Program-made: the position numbers and the translations under genes
Part shown: in pieces, positions 33,161 to 43,923 of the stretch
Numbering within the stretch: position 1 is the stretch's first letter
Layout: each line of letters begins with the position of its first letter
The notes under the pieces: generated by a model
What the model was told of the DNA's origin: nothing
Seen by the model: only the letters and a program-made list of their open reading frames with translations
Databases searched by the model: none
Assembly (NCBI GenBank): GCA_016630955.3
Contig: CM050000.1
Span: 558,001-622,000, forward strand
Length of the DNA stretch: 64,000 nt
Source: Didymella arachidicola
Taxonomy: Eukaryota; Ascomycota; Dothideomycetes; Pleosporales; Didymellaceae
Reading direction: 5' to 3'

Positions 33161-33169
33161 AAAAAAAAA
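33161..33169 (-). terminator. RNA polymerase III terminator of the tRNA
   Basis: Nine consecutive T on the minus strand, five bases after the tRNA 3' end. Confidence 0.8.
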
Positions 33170-33174
33170 GAAAG

Positions 33175-33246
33175 CGACCGATGTGGGACTCGAACCCACA
33201 GCCTCAGCCTTAGGAGGGCTGCGCGCTACCATTGCGCCAACCGGCC
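33175..33246 (-). tRNA. tRNA-Arg (anticodon CCT)
   Basis: 72 nt, no intron. Reading the minus strand: acceptor GGCCGGT pairs with ATCGGTC (G-U pairs included); D stem GCGC/GCGC with loop AATGGTA; anticodon stem CAGCC/GGCTG with loop CTCCTAA, so the anticodon is CCT (codon AGG). The variable loop is five bases and the T stem GTGGG/CCCAC has loop TTCGAGT. Discriminator G. A T9 run follows. Confidence 0.95.
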
Positions 33247-33945
33247 GGGTCTTGTGAGAACATGTTAGTGTATTTGTCGTAATAACGATTATATTGCCCT
33301 CCGCAATAAGGTCGCGCGGCATCTTCGTCTTCCCACGACGCCCTGACAGTGTCTGCTGAAGCAGGTGGGGCGTTTATTGCTCAATCGCGCGCCCAACGCA
33401 ACTGGTTGCGGGGTTCCATGGTATGCGGGGATGCCGATCGCAGTCGGACTCTTCCAGCTCGTTCGTTGCCAGAGCAGGTGAAGTCAGGGTTGTGGTGGTG
33501 GCGATGGTGACAGCAGCGCCAGCATTTGAGAAGGAGGGTAAATGGTGATGAGAGTGCGTCCAGATTGCGTGTTGGTGAAGGAGAGGCCACAGTTGCGACA
33601 GCAGTGGTCGCTAGCGCCGCCACGGCACGCGCTTGAGCCGCAACTTCCTTTCGCGCAACGCTCCTTCCTGCCTGTACATCTTTGCTCAGCCCCATCGACG
33701 TTTGTGCGAAAAGCATAATATCAAGCTAGGGTCGTGATGTAGTCCTGCGTGGCTGCCCGACAAACGGTCGCTCCTAGGTTGGCGACGTCCACGAATGCAT
33801 CCTACATCGTCTGTCAGACTACGACTGCAACCAATCCGTGTATGCACATCGGCGCCTATTTACTCTTGTCGTCTCAGCATGTGCCGGGCTTTGTTTTCCG
33901 TACACTGTCGGATTGCAAGCACATAACCCACGTCTGCTTATAATC
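33247..33945. other. Intergenic after the tRNA
   Basis: 700 bp; no supported gene. A minus-strand frame at 33381-33716 has low-complexity Ala/Val/Thr composition and no domain. Confidence 0.4.
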
Positions 33946-34233
33946 ATGCATTTCTTGTCAGTCTATGCCATCGGATTTGTCTCTATCTGTACCATCGCGT
34001 TCTTCATGCGATTCTTTCTGATGTGGACAATCGATCTCAACGAGTCGCCTGATGACCAACTCATCGAGGAGGTCGGATCACAGCTCCAGCATCAGCACGA
34101 GGCAGAGTTCGAGCAACAGCGTGAGCCACAGCGTGAGCCACAGCGTGAGGTTTTGCCTCTACGACGTGTTCGTCGACACGTTCTACCATCGAGTGAGAAC
34201 GGTCGGCCGCTGGACAGGCGACTGTGGCTTTGA
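33946..34233 (+). CDS. Small single-span membrane protein with Glu/Gln/Arg tail
   Basis: 95 residues, no family recognised. Residues 4-29 are one hydrophobic span (SVYAIGFVSICTIAFFMRFF). They are followed by an acidic then strongly polar tail with a short tandem repeat QREP (three times; the DNA shows the 12-bp unit repeated at about 34109-34147) and a basic end RRVRRHVL. Start ATG 33946 was chosen because the span begins there; open frame upstream lacks a sensible start. It is first in a run of similar-sized plus-strand genes to 36408. Orphan status makes reality uncertain, but the span plus charged tail layout recurs in the neighbours. Confidence 0.5.
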   Translation: MHFLSVYAIGFVSICTIAFFMRFFLMWTIDLNESPDDQLIEEVGSQLQHQHEAEFEQQREPQREPQREVLPLRRVRRHVLPSSENGRPLDRRLWL

Positions 34234-34414
34234 TACGCAATAGTCACTCCAATACTATAGTCGCCTGTAGTCTGTTGCCAGGACAGATATCTTGTACAGC
34301 TAGAGCAAACAATCTAGCGCGATCTGTTCTCTATTGATAACATACCAAGGGCTCACTGTTGATGCCGCCGGATTCCCATTACTTGTATCTTGCCAAATCT
34401 AGCATACTTCCATC

Positions 34415-34774
34415 ATGTCGAGAACCGCAGAAATAGTCCTCTTCACGCTTTTTGGTATCGCTGTCCTACTCGTCATCGCATTCATGTTCCTTCCCATTGT
34501 ATTCGATGCTCGCCGGAACAGAGTCTCTGAACATCAGGCTGCTCGAACAAGAGAGGTTGAGAGCTACATTCCGGTGTCTCTACCCACTGAGCAGTTCCCT
34601 ACTGGTCGTCCGAGCCACCCAGACATCCCGCTTGTTCCGCAAGAGTATACCCACACAATAAACAGAGCTCCGGTCTCTCACAATCCGTACGACTCCAGGT
34701 ATACGTATACTTGCGAATGTTCCGATACCTGGATGGGCAATGGTGGAAGCTGCCCGCACAGCAGACGCGCGTAA
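34415..34774 (+). CDS. Small single-span membrane protein with Pro/Tyr tail and CEC motif
   Basis: 119 residues, not recognised. Span at 7-31 (IVLFTLFGIAVLLVIAFMFLPIVF) followed by a basic patch (DARRNR), so the tail is probably cytoplasmic. The tail is Pro/Tyr/Ser-rich and ends with TCECSDTW … GGSCPH, three Cys and a His that could bind a metal or be lipid-modified. ATG 34415 is the only reasonable start. It lies 181 bp after the previous small gene and shares its layout: N-terminal span and polar tail of 65-90 residues. Confidence 0.55.
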   Translation: MSRTAEIVLFTLFGIAVLLVIAFMFLPIVFDARRNRVSEHQAARTREVESYIPVSLPTEQFPTGRPSHPDIPLVPQEYTHTINRAPVSHNPYDSRYTYTCECSDTWMGNGGSCPHSRRA

Positions 34775-35408
34775 TGATTGTTGCTCAGAATGGATCTAGA
34801 TTCCTGGTGTTCCAGTCGGCGACATGATTGATCTGCAAAGAACATGTTACGCGAAAATTGGGCGAAAAGAGCGGGCACTTGGGTAATACCGAAATTTTTG
34901 TGTTGCTGCTAAAATAAGAGTGCGCATGCGCGAAGGTTTTGGTGCAATAGAAGTACTCGCTCCAGAAGCTCTGTAGATTCCAACTTTCGTTGATCGTGCT
35001 GTCAATTTCCCTACGACCGTGGAGGCTAGAAGCGATTTACAGCGAACAGCACAATAGCTAGTCTAACGCAGACTTTGCGCCCTTACTATATAATTTGATA
35101 CTTGAACTGAAAAGTCGATGTATTAAGCTGTTGTGAGCCTCAGGCTATGAATGACCTGGTAAGGACCTGACGCTCTGTAAGTTGACTGAGAGCAATCACG
35201 AGCACCATAGCTACGACATGTCGGAGCCCTTAAGAGCGTTTGCTACGAGCAGCCACGTCATCTTGCCGTCGTGGCTGATGGCGTTCGTTTCCTTATCGTC
35301 AGCATATATGCTTGATATACCGCGACTCATCGCAAGTCTCCACTAGTCAGTCGTCTCGATCTCCCATACAACACCATCGTTTCGTCGTTTACGTTCTTGC
35401 CGAGAGTC
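34775..35408. other. Spacer inside the small-membrane-protein array
   Basis: 634 bp, AT-richer, no supported gene. The 3' part (about 35290-35408) is CT-rich and looks like a promoter/leader. Confidence 0.4.
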
Positions 35409-35558
35409 ATGTCAGAGGTTCAGGTGGTGTTCGCTGTATTCGGCGGTGTAGTGCTATAGTTCGCAATCATATACGTCCTAGCATGGATGAGATATGTCCA
35501 CACGAGACCAGCAACCCTTGGAAGCTATGATGCTGGAGGAGGATACGGCGCAGTCTAG
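35409..35558 (+). pseudogene. Small single-span membrane protein, broken by an internal TAG
   Basis: ATG 35409 opens a frame that encodes a hydrophobic span (EVQVVFAVFGGVVL). It meets TAG at 35457-35459, then continues with the rest of the span (FAIIYVLAWM) and a short polar tail (RYVHTRPATLGSYD) to TAG 35556-35558. Layout, size and position match its neighbours, so I read it as a decayed member of the array. No intron removes the stop. Confidence 0.5.
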
Positions 35559-35770
35559 TCAAGTGGTTGGTATGGTGTTATTCACAACGACTTCAAAGTG
35601 TCCCGTGGATTCAAGTACTAGACGTGCCGTAGTTTCGCTGGACTGCAATGTTTGGCAGCTAGACAAGCGTTTGTCACCACCCGCTCGCCCCTAAAGCTAC
35701 GGCCAGCTAGTACTATGTCGCTCTTTTTAAGCAGATACTGTGTCCTGTTCACCTCCTTTGCAGCGCCAAC

Positions 35771-36112
35771 ATGACGGCTTACTGGAGTATCCACAGGTAC
35801 GAGATCGTCGCTTGGGTTGTTGTGGGCGTGCTACTGGTCGTATTCTTTGTCTGGTGCTATTATGACCCTAAGCTTATAACCCCTGTACAGCCAGCAGCAC
35901 CCGTTCTAAGACCTCGACGGTACCCTGATGGCCACGATGTGGAGCTGGCGCCTCTTCCACGTGCCTTTTTGCCTGTGCCTCTGTACGAGGACCACGAGCG
36001 TGATCGCTGGATGCCAGACCACATCGATCTTGAGAAGCGCGCTGATGGGTACCACTACCCTAAGCAGCCGGAAGGAGGAAGAGCTGCTGGTCGTGATAGC
36101 AACCATGGCTAG
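35771..36112 (+). CDS. Small single-span membrane protein with Pro/Arg tail
   Basis: 113 residues, not recognised. Span at 11-33 (IVAWVVVGVLLVVFFVWCYY), then a tail rich in Pro, Arg, Asp and His (PAAPVLRPRRYPDGHD; EDHERDRW). The start is supported by a promoter-like stretch (CTCTTTTTAAGCAG … CCTCCTTTGCAG) directly before ATG 35771. Same orientation and design as the genes at 33946, 34415 and 36274. The tail has no cysteines after the span, unlike the 34415 product. Confidence 0.55.
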   Translation: MTAYWSIHRYEIVAWVVVGVLLVVFFVWCYYDPKLITPVQPAAPVLRPRRYPDGHDVELAPLPRAFLPVPLYEDHERDRWMPDHIDLEKRADGYHYPKQPEGGRAAGRDSNHG

Positions 36113-36273
36113 CGTATCGATACGCTGCAATTGTCTGTCCCCTGTCAATGGATCCAAGGATACGTGAATGCCCATCGTCACAAGGGAATTGTGAAGTCCT
36201 GCAGAACCGCAACCATAAACATGGAACGCTGGGATCGTCTTCTCTTCTCCAGCCATTTTCGTCATACATCACA

Positions 36274-36408
36274 ATGTCGAACGATCCTATCTTCCACATC
36301 CTGGTTTTTTACAGTGTATTCCTTGCCATACCCTTGCTCTTCTTCATCTTGTACGTTAACTTCAAAATCTCAGAACGCGAGAAGGACGGTATCTTAAGGA
36401 GGAAATGA
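36274..36408 (+). CDS. 44-residue single-span micro-protein
   Basis: Starts MSNDPIFHI, one long span (VFYSVFLAIPLLFFILYV) and a basic tail (KISEREKDGILRRK). Only 44 residues. ATG 36274 lies in context ACAATGTCG. It closes the run of small membrane genes. Very short, so chance is possible, but a clean span with a positive tail and stop is more than random sequence usually gives. Confidence 0.4.
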   Translation: MSNDPIFHILVFYSVFLAIPLLFFILYVNFKISEREKDGILRRK

Positions 36409-37663
36409 AGAGGGAGGCAAGGTTGAAAGCAATCAGAATTAAGAGCGACGCTGCGCTAGCGGTAACCCTGTAAAGCTGCCACACCTTGCTACATTTGGAG
36501 AATACACCTCTTCCTGGTGAAGATCGTTCGACGCATGCGCTATCGGGCCGTCACAGCCACTGCACTGTGGTAAATCAATGTCGCGATCCTCTCCTTCTGT
36601 GGTGTCAGATGTCTGAGATATTGCGAAGGGTCTCACGTTATCGAAGTCTTGCGGGAAGCGCAAGTGTGCCCTGCTGACATGAGATGCTCGTATTCTGTGG
36701 AGCCTTTGATATGGCATGATGCGCACGAGGATTGGGTGCTGCCTGGCGATCGTGCCCTGCATTTTCCTTCTGTCAGGGTCGTCAAGCTGGTGCTTGCATG
36801 GATGAAACGTGCGACATCATCAAAAGAACAAAGATTCCACGGTATTCATCATTTCACATGTCTTCAATGTGGTTCATGAGGTTGTAGCCAGCGGATAGAC
36901 ATGCCTGCAAACGGCTCCACATGTAACGAGCCGTCTTAGCCGCGGTGATCGGTACTAACCTTGCAAGGCTTAGATTTGCGTGACGCGCGGCCTGGTGTGA
37001 ACGTCATGTCATACCAGGGAGCTTCAGTCTGACGTTGCATGCTGTGAAACCAGGGCTGAAGACGACTGCTTGTGAAAGTTTTTTTGTTGTGGATGGGTTT
37101 CTGAATTGCAGCAAAGAACAAAAAACAGTGAATTACAGTGCCATCATAAATCGCATTTTGTTTCTGCAAAAAATCATAATGACATGCAGCGCGGGTACAC
37201 GGAACGAATTCTGTGGGCATGGCAAAAGCTCAGACAACATGAATGCCGTCTTACGCTGGTGGAAAGGCCGGAAACAGGCCCAAATACATGGGATACTGGC
37301 GGGTGAAAAGTGATTCAACAGGATTCCCTATAAAATCAGTCTTTACGCATTGTTCAAACGCACACAAATCATGTGTTAGCTACAAGGATAAGCTAAGGCA
37401 CCCATCATGAGTAGATAAGTCACGGCAGGAGAGGCGAGTAAGAGTTGAAGTTTAGAAGCTATTATTGTAGCCTTGAATACATTCCGTGAAATTCATATTA
37501 CAAAAGTATGATCATTGTGATCGAGGTATCCCAACACCGTGTATCATTCCGTATTCGACTGTGCCTATCTCAAATCGAGACGAGGCGTGGTATTATCCAT
37601 TCGAGAAAGCCATTGTTGAACTTTTGAGATAGTTGTCGACGCATCGTCGTTGATGCGAGCCGC
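36409..37663. other. Intergenic, 1.25 kb
   Basis: Only short overlapping frames; AT-rich near 37050-37160 and 37320-37560. The part next to 37663 is the 3' region of the minus-strand surface-protein gene. Confidence 0.45.
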
Positions 37664-38146
37664 TTACAAAAGACCGGCAGCGATGAAGAGACCACCAGCA
37701 AGAGCACCCATGGCGACGGGAGCCTGAGTGGCAGCGGCCATACCAGAGGAGGCAGCCGAAGAGGCAGCCGAAGAGGCAGAGGAGCGAGCGGCGCTGGCAG
37801 CAGAGGAGGCAGAGGAGCGTAGGGAGGCAGCAACGCTGGACAGGGAGGACGCAGCAGAGCCGGTGGCGGTGGCGGCCTCGGAGCTGACGCTGGCGAGAGC
37901 GGACGAAGCGCCGCCCTCGATGGAGGAGAGAGCAGAGGAGGCAGCGCTGTTGGCAGACGAGACCTGGGAGCCGAGCGAAGAGGTAGCGGAGGCGAGAGCA
38001 GATGAAGCAGCACTCTCGATGGACGAAATAGCACTGCCTCCGGGAAGAGCAGAGGTGATGCCACCAGCGACAGAGGAAAGGAGAGACTGGGCCTGAGCCT
38101 GGGCGAGGCCGGCACCGGCGATCATGGCAATGGTGGAGAACTTCAT
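37664..38146 (-). CDS. Ser/Ala-rich GPI-type secreted surface protein
   Basis: 160 residues. Signal peptide at 1-19 (MKFSTIAMIAGAGLAQAQA), then a low-complexity body of Ser/Ala runs in heptad-like units (SSALASATSSL, SSAASAARSSASSAASSAA). The C-terminus is hydrophobic (PVAMGALAGGLFIAAGLL) and ends exactly at the stop. That is the pattern of a GPI-anchored cell-wall protein with O-glycosylated stalk. No catalytic domain. The opposite strand shows long open frames too, an artefact of the repeats. A TATA-like TTATAT lies near 38257-38262 upstream of ATG 38146. Function probably structural or adhesive; inference from composition. Confidence 0.75.
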   Translation of the reverse strand: MKFSTIAMIAGAGLAQAQAQSLLSSVAGGITSALPGGSAISSIESAASSALASATSSLGSQVSSANSAASSALSSIEGGASSALASVSSEAATATGSAASSLSSVAASLRSSASSAASAARSSASSAASSAASSGMAAATQAPVAMGALAGGLFIAAGLL

Positions 38147-41100
38147 TTTGATGTTGGTGGTTGGGTGGTGGAGATTGAGTGAGTGATTGAAGTGGTTGAG
38201 TTGATGAAAGTGATTGTTTGGTTGTGGATGAAGAGAAAGGTATGGCAAGGCGAGGGCTGTTTCTTATATCGACAGCACAACATGGTCTTAGCTCCACATT
38301 AGGGCGTCATAGCTAGCTCAAAGCTTGAGCAACAAACAAACGGGACTCCCTTGCTGTACCGCATGGCACCGCCTCCTTTCGTTTTCACTACGTAACTGCA
38401 AAGACAGTCACTGGCTAGTGCCGCCACAGCCTGCTCTTGCCAGTACCGCGCGTTGCCGCTTGCGGGAATTGCATACAGTGGTCGAATAGCGTGATTGGAG
38501 CGTTCCTTGCTTACCCGTCGCTTTTTGTGGGGAATTGCATGACAAGCTTGATCTGGGGATCAGCTCACTGACCACCGCCGTCTTCTGGCCATGACGAGTT
38601 GTTGATGCTAAGACTGCTTACGTCGCTTGGACGATGGAGGCGAGAATGCGGCCGCCATGCACTGTTGGCTGCCCATGGCGCAATGCTACGCGTCGAGCGG
38701 CAAAACGTCCACGACTGACAGGATAGCATTCCAGCCAGCTGCTAAGCCTCCCAAGGCTGAACTCATCTTGTCAGATCCGGGCCTTTGGGGAGCTCAATTG
38801 TGCTTTCAGACGCCGACAGCAGCTCAGACATGCCATTTGGGCAATCCACTGCTGCTCCCGCTCAACTGCTATTTACAGCATTGCCAGCCACTGACGATCC
38901 AGCCAATTTGAAACAGTGAGCGTTTTTCTGCTGTCGGGTGTGAGATACAGAGCTGCAGATCCACTTCATTTAGGGAGAACTCGAGCCACAGCCGCATTCA
39001 AGACGCGGAGAGTGCTGCCTCGCTTGCAGCTTGCTCAAGGTTTGAAACAGCTGAGTCTGCAACTATGATGTCATTGCGGCATAAACCGTGCAAACGGGTC
39101 GCGGGAGAATTGTCCTCGATGCGCCAGGCGATCAACCGAACTCCGAGGCAACGTCAGGAGGTTGCAACCTGGCTCAGGGACATTCGCTGCAACCGTGGCG
39201 ATGGAAGTCGGCAACGTGACGAGGTGGATGGCAGATTGGTCGATCTGGCGAATGAGCAGGGAAGAGCCGCCTTCACGGCAATGGCGGTCTTGGCACTGGG
39301 GAAGCCGCGTTTCCAAATTTGGTACAGCGTGCAATCGTCTACGCCAAAGTCTGCCAACTGCTTCAGTGCCTTGGTTTTCGAATCCCACATGTTTTAGAGT
39401 GCTTGGATCTGATGTCATCTTCGATCCAAGCGCAGCCATCTCTCGAAGGCGTGCTTGCCAGGCCGTCTTTCTCCCGCGTCGCAATTGCGGAGCCACCTCA
39501 CAATCCCATCGCCTACGACACAGGTGCTTCCCTCTTGGCTGCTCCTTATCCGGCTCTCGTTTCTGTCACTGAGATGCTGTCGAGACAGCCTGCCTGGCGC
39601 CACGGACAATTCCATGTCATAATAGGAGACCGCACCGCTTGCCCGGAGGAATGCAGCACTCTTGGTAGCGCGCTCTATTAGCCGTTGCCACATGCGGTCT
39701 CGATGTCTTTTGCTTTGGACCCGCGCAGTTTACACCCTCATTGACCGCTGGCCGAGTTCGCGTCGCTCAGACAACTGCTGCGACTCGATTTCGATTTCTT
39801 TATGGGTATGCTGCGCCCAGTCTGTCGACGTGTCGAAGTTTTGCCTTTCCTTATTTGAAACCTGATTTAACGCGCAGTCCATGTCGGCCTTCGCCCAGTG
39901 CACTGCATGCTCGATAGTCGTACCCATTATGCGAAAGCTTGTATGCTCAGACTTTGCGGCCCACATACCCAGCGAGGTCGCAACCTTCGAGTCTTGATGA
40001 AAGCCAGGATATGCATTCGCTATTGCCTGCATACACGCGGCCATGACGGTACACACATTACGCGGCAATCGTGTGCCATATCAATTAACTCGACCGCCGC
40101 TTTAGAGTGTCGTACCCATCGAACTTTCGGTCCCAGTCGTAGACATTGACCTCTGCGATTTCAGGACGATGACTGCAATCTTCAAGCGACTGCACCTCAA
40201 ATCAGGGACAAGACAGAGGGCGCCGATGCATAACACGGGTTGTGCTGGTTCCGCCAAAGGATCTCTGCCGTACCGTCTGCACTAGTTACACCGTTGAACA
40301 TATCTCCATACGCGGCAGATCTCCAGACTGGAAAACCAGACCGTACAAGCAGCTCCTTCTCAGCCGCACGATGGTCAAGCCTTTGTCGGACATCTCCAGA
40401 ACACCCTTCACTGGTAGAACGGCAGCTGTAGGCCTTGGCTTTCTGAGTCTTGAGTTGTGCCATCAGGGAGCACGAGATAAATATTACTCTGTGTAAAGAG
40501 CAAACGGAAACGCCCGCTCGTCCATGAAGTCCTGTCGGACAGTCCTGCCCAGCTCCTGAATTATACGCTACGTCGAGGCAGTGTGTAGCTCGCTTCCCGA
40601 CCGCTTTGACAGGCGCAACAGATGATCGAGCAAACCTCATTACAACCAGCAGTATTCAGCAGTACTAATACCCATGCGCCGATGGCTGCGCCGTCCAGCA
40701 CCAATTTCGGACTCTCTAATGGGAGGCTTCGATACGTCAGTCAAGCAGCGACCATAGTCAGCCTACAGGACTGCTGCAGTAGAAGCGTTGCTTGCGCCTG
40801 CTTGCATCCGTGCATTGCGCATGCGCCCCGAACGTTTGGCCGAGAAACATAAAAGAAGTATGCTGAAGCGACAGCGAGTCGTTACGATGCTGGACACGAT
40901 CTCGAGTCGCACTTGGCAAGACAACGCCAGAGTCGATGTCTCGTCCGCGGTGTTCTGCCGGTGGGAGTAAAAGGACGTTTGCGGAGCAAGCACGAATATG
41001 TACCGGAACGACTTACCGGCATACATGTGACAACTTGGCGCGCATCTCAAGATCTGATAACAGTGGCAGTAGAACACCAGAAGCAATCATGGAATTAGCA

Positions 41101-41363
41101 ATGTAGCAAAGTCATCTTCATACCCTACAATACCATCAAGTGACGACCAGTGCCAATTACTGCCCGAAGTTGTGGTGCCTGGGGGAATGCTAGCCCGCAG
41201 CAGGCAAGAACGTCTGTCCTTGGCGTTGCGGAGCTTTCTTTCTTGCTACCGAGCTTTGCGCCTGCATCTCCAACACCTCCGGCCTTAATCTCAGCCTCAA
41301 CACCTGCTACACTCCCTCCGTGTAGCTGCAATCGAGTCGTAGGGATACGCACAATCGGTCAAA
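38147..41363. other. Gene-poor 3.2 kb, possible decayed minus-strand gene at 39.1-40.6 kb
   Basis: No confident gene. On the minus strand several open stretches follow one another in different frames: 40640-40197, 40068-39730, 39693-39415 and 39390-39154. Some have gene-like composition (VWRSAAYGDMFNGVTSADG; ATSLGMWAAKSEHTSFRIMG; LKQLADFGVDDCTLYQIWK). I could not join them with consistent introns, so a frameshifted relic or a multi-exon gene remain open. The rest (38147-39060, 40650-41363) shows nothing. Confidence 0.35.
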
Positions 41364-42657
41364 ATGCTGGCTGCTCGCTCCTTCGCCGCCCCCGCGCGCC
41401 AATGCCTGCGCCAGGCCAGGCCCACATTCGCACAGGTGAGCTCTTGCGCTGCAGACGGCGGCCTTTGTGGACATAGCTGGTGCCGTTGAGAAAACACGCC
41501 GGCAGTTTGACTGACGATTCGGCCAGTCTGCGTTCCGCACCTACGCCTCTGCGCCCTCTGAGGTCGCCAAGTTCAAGGGCACCAAGGGCAACGACGGCAA
41601 GTACACCGTCTCGTTCATCGAGGGTGACGGCATTGGCCCTGAGATCGCTCAGTCGGTCAAGGACATCTACTCGGCCGCGAATGTGCCCATCAAGTGGGAG
41701 ACCTGCGACGTCACACCCCGCCTGAACCCCGACGGCAAGACGGTCATTCCCGACGAGTCCATCGAGAGCATCAACAGGAACTACGTCGCCCTCAAGGGCC
41801 CCCTCGCTACCCCCATCGGCAAGGGTCACGTTTCCCTCAACCTGACGCTCCGTCGCACCTTCAACCTCTTCGCCAACGTCCGTCCCTGCAGGTCGATTGA
41901 GGGCTTCAAGACCCCCTACGACAACGTCGATACCGTCCTGATTCGTGAGAACACCGAGGGCGAGTACTCTGGCATTGAGCACGTCGTTGTTGACGGCGTC
42001 GTCCAGTCCATCAAGCTCATCACCCGCGAGGCCTCCGAGCGCGTCCTCCGTTACGCCTTCCAGCACGCCCGCGATATTGGCAGGAAGAAGGTCCGCGCTG
42101 TTCACAAGGCTACCATCATGAAGATGTCCGACGGTCTGTTTCTCAGTACCGCCCGTGAGCTCGCCAAGGAGTACCCTGACATTGAGTTCGACGCTGAGCT
42201 CCTCGACAACACCTGCCTGAAGATGGTCACCGACCCTCTTCCCTATAACGACAAGGTCCTCGTCATGCCCAACTTGTACGGAGACATTCTTTCCGACATG
42301 TGCGCTGGTCTGATCGGTGGTCTTGGTCTTACCCCCTCTGGCAACATTGGTGACGAGTGCTCCATCTTCGAGGCTGTCCACGGATCCGCTCCAGATATCG
42401 CCGGCAAGCAGCTTGCTAACCCCACTGCGCTGCTCCTCTCCTCCATCATGATGCTGCGACATATGGGCCTTAACTCTGAGGCCGCCAACATCGAGCAGGC
42501 CATCATGAAAACTATTGCTGCTGGCAAAGTACGTTTCTCCAAGTCATCATACAAAAAGTACCATTCACTAACACATTTGCAGTACATCACCGGTGATCTT
42601 GGTGGCAAGGCCAAGACATACGAGTACACCGACGCTGTGATCAAGGCCCTGAACTAG
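41364..42657 (+). CDS. idh2: NAD-dependent isocitrate dehydrogenase, catalytic subunit (IDH2)
   Basis: Mitochondrial TCA-cycle enzyme: isocitrate + NAD to 2-oxoglutarate, CO2 and NADH. Exons 41364-41435, 41527-42528 and 42583-42657, 382 residues. Intron 1 sits right after the presequence (MLAARSFAAPARQ). The core shows FIEGDGIGPEI, SLNLTLRRTF (substrate-binding Ser and Arg), LIRENTEGEYSGIEH, VHKATIMKMSDGLF, NLYGDILSDMCAG and FEAVHGSAPDIAG. The residues LKGPLATPIGKGH and SLNLTLRRTF follow the yeast Idh2 pattern rather than Idh1, whose site residues differ. So I call the catalytic subunit; its partner is not in this window. A long minus-strand frame over this gene is a codon-bias shadow. Confidence 0.95.
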
Positions 42658-42942
42658 ATTTGACGTGATTTATGAGCATTCAAGAATAACGGGACGGTAG
42701 CGATTGCATATTTGTGGATATGTACCAGCCATTGTACATTACAGCCGCCATTTGATATTGCTAGACAGTTGATATCCGTATTCATTTTCTCCGCATCGTT
42801 CTTGTCTGATCGAGTTCGATCTACACGTGATGGCGCACTTGCTGTCTACGCATGGGCTAACCTCGGCGCAAGTCGCGTCGAGCTTTGAACTTTGTTCTTT
42901 CACGCGATCTCTTCGCTCGTCATAAGCTCGGCGAAGGACACC

Positions 42943-43815
42943 ATGCCTTTTCAGTTGCCTTTTCAAGTAGCTAGAAGAGCGTGTGCCACACTCAAAAAAA
43001 AGTCAGCTTCGAACCTCCGCCCACGACACGCTCCACTACGTTCCTCACCTGCCCAAGCTTCCGCAACACCTCCGCCTCCACCACCCAGCTGGACACAAAA
43101 CCCCTCTCTCCGCCGCTCCGCCCGAATTCTCGCATGGAGCACAAACGTAATCGCCGGTCTCTGCGCCATAACCTTCGTCCGCGACAACCTCGTCCGTATC
43201 GATGTGATCCGCGGCTCGTCCATGTCCCCCACGCTGTCGCCAACCGTGCACGAAACCGGCGCTGAGGACTGGGTCGTCATAGCTCCTGTGCGCGAACGGC
43301 CGCCCAAGATACAATACCAAGACGGCCGCGCGTTTGTCGAGGAACAAGAACAGAGGGAGGGCGAGGGCGTAAGACGGGGCGATGTGGTGACGTTCTGGAA
43401 ACCACATAGACCCGAGGAGATTAGCATCAAGCGTGTTGTTGGGCTGGCGGGGGATGTGGTTTTCCCAAAGAGAGGGTATGCGCTGGATCCTGACGTTGTG
43501 AGGAGGATGCGCGCACATACGCTTGATGGGCTGCCGGAGGCCGATGAGGATGCTGTTGGTGGGAGCTTGGAAGAGCTGGAGTTTGGGAAGGTGGTTGTGC
43601 CGTTTGGACATGTGTGGGTTGAGGGTGACAATTGGCGTAATAGCTTTGACAGCAGAGACTTTGGACCGGTTGCTAAGGGATTGATCGAGGGCAGAGCGGT
43701 GAAGATCTGGAGGGGTTGGTTCGATTGGAGAGATGTTGGGGACGAGCGAGAGAAGATAGGGAGGAGCAGGATTGTGAAGGGGAGAGGGGAGGTACCGAGG
43801 GTCTTCCTTGAATGA
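42943..43815 (+). CDS. Mitochondrial inner membrane protease subunit 2 (Imp2-like, signal peptidase S26)
   Basis: Serine-lysine protease that removes sorting peptides from proteins in the inner membrane/intermembrane space. Single exon, 290 residues. Basic N-terminus, Pro run (PPPPPP), one membrane span (about 63-80, ILAWSTNVIAGLCAITFV). The catalytic serine follows in GSSMSPTL (Ser93), and catalytic Lys163 in SIKRVVGLAGD. The later VEGDNWRNSFDSRDFGPV is the conserved S26 box. It is about 100 residues longer than yeast Imp2 because of the N-terminal extension and an insertion (about 115-145). ATG 42943 was chosen as the first with a plausible mitochondrial leader. Confidence 0.88.
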   Translation: MPFQLPFQVARRACATLKKKSASNLRPRHAPLRSSPAQASATPPPPPPSWTQNPSLRRSARILAWSTNVIAGLCAITFVRDNLVRIDVIRGSSMSPTLSPTVHETGAEDWVVIAPVRERPPKIQYQDGRAFVEEQEQREGEGVRRGDVVTFWKPHRPEEISIKRVVGLAGDVVFPKRGYALDPDVVRRMRAHTLDGLPEADEDAVGGSLEELEFGKVVVPFGHVWVEGDNWRNSFDSRDFGPVAKGLIEGRAVKIWRGWFDWRDVGDEREKIGRSRIVKGRGEVPRVFLE

Positions 43816-43923
43816 GAAGCACGGCATTGAGCATGTACATGGCTTAGGAAGTAACCTACGTTGAAGCATGCTTCGAACAGGTATGGTTGATCTTCTTGCT
43901 ATGATTGAGGTGCTGACACAAAT

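Noticed and set aside
37570..38115. Long Leu/Pro/Arg-rich frames over the Ser/Ala-rich surface gene
   Set aside because: Shadows of the repetitive Ser/Ala codons; the chosen frame alone has signal peptide and GPI-type end.
41359..42462. 367-codon minus-strand frame across the IDH gene
   Set aside because: Exact antisense of a highly expressed, codon-biased gene; rich in Asp/Gly/Val runs from the bias and no domain.
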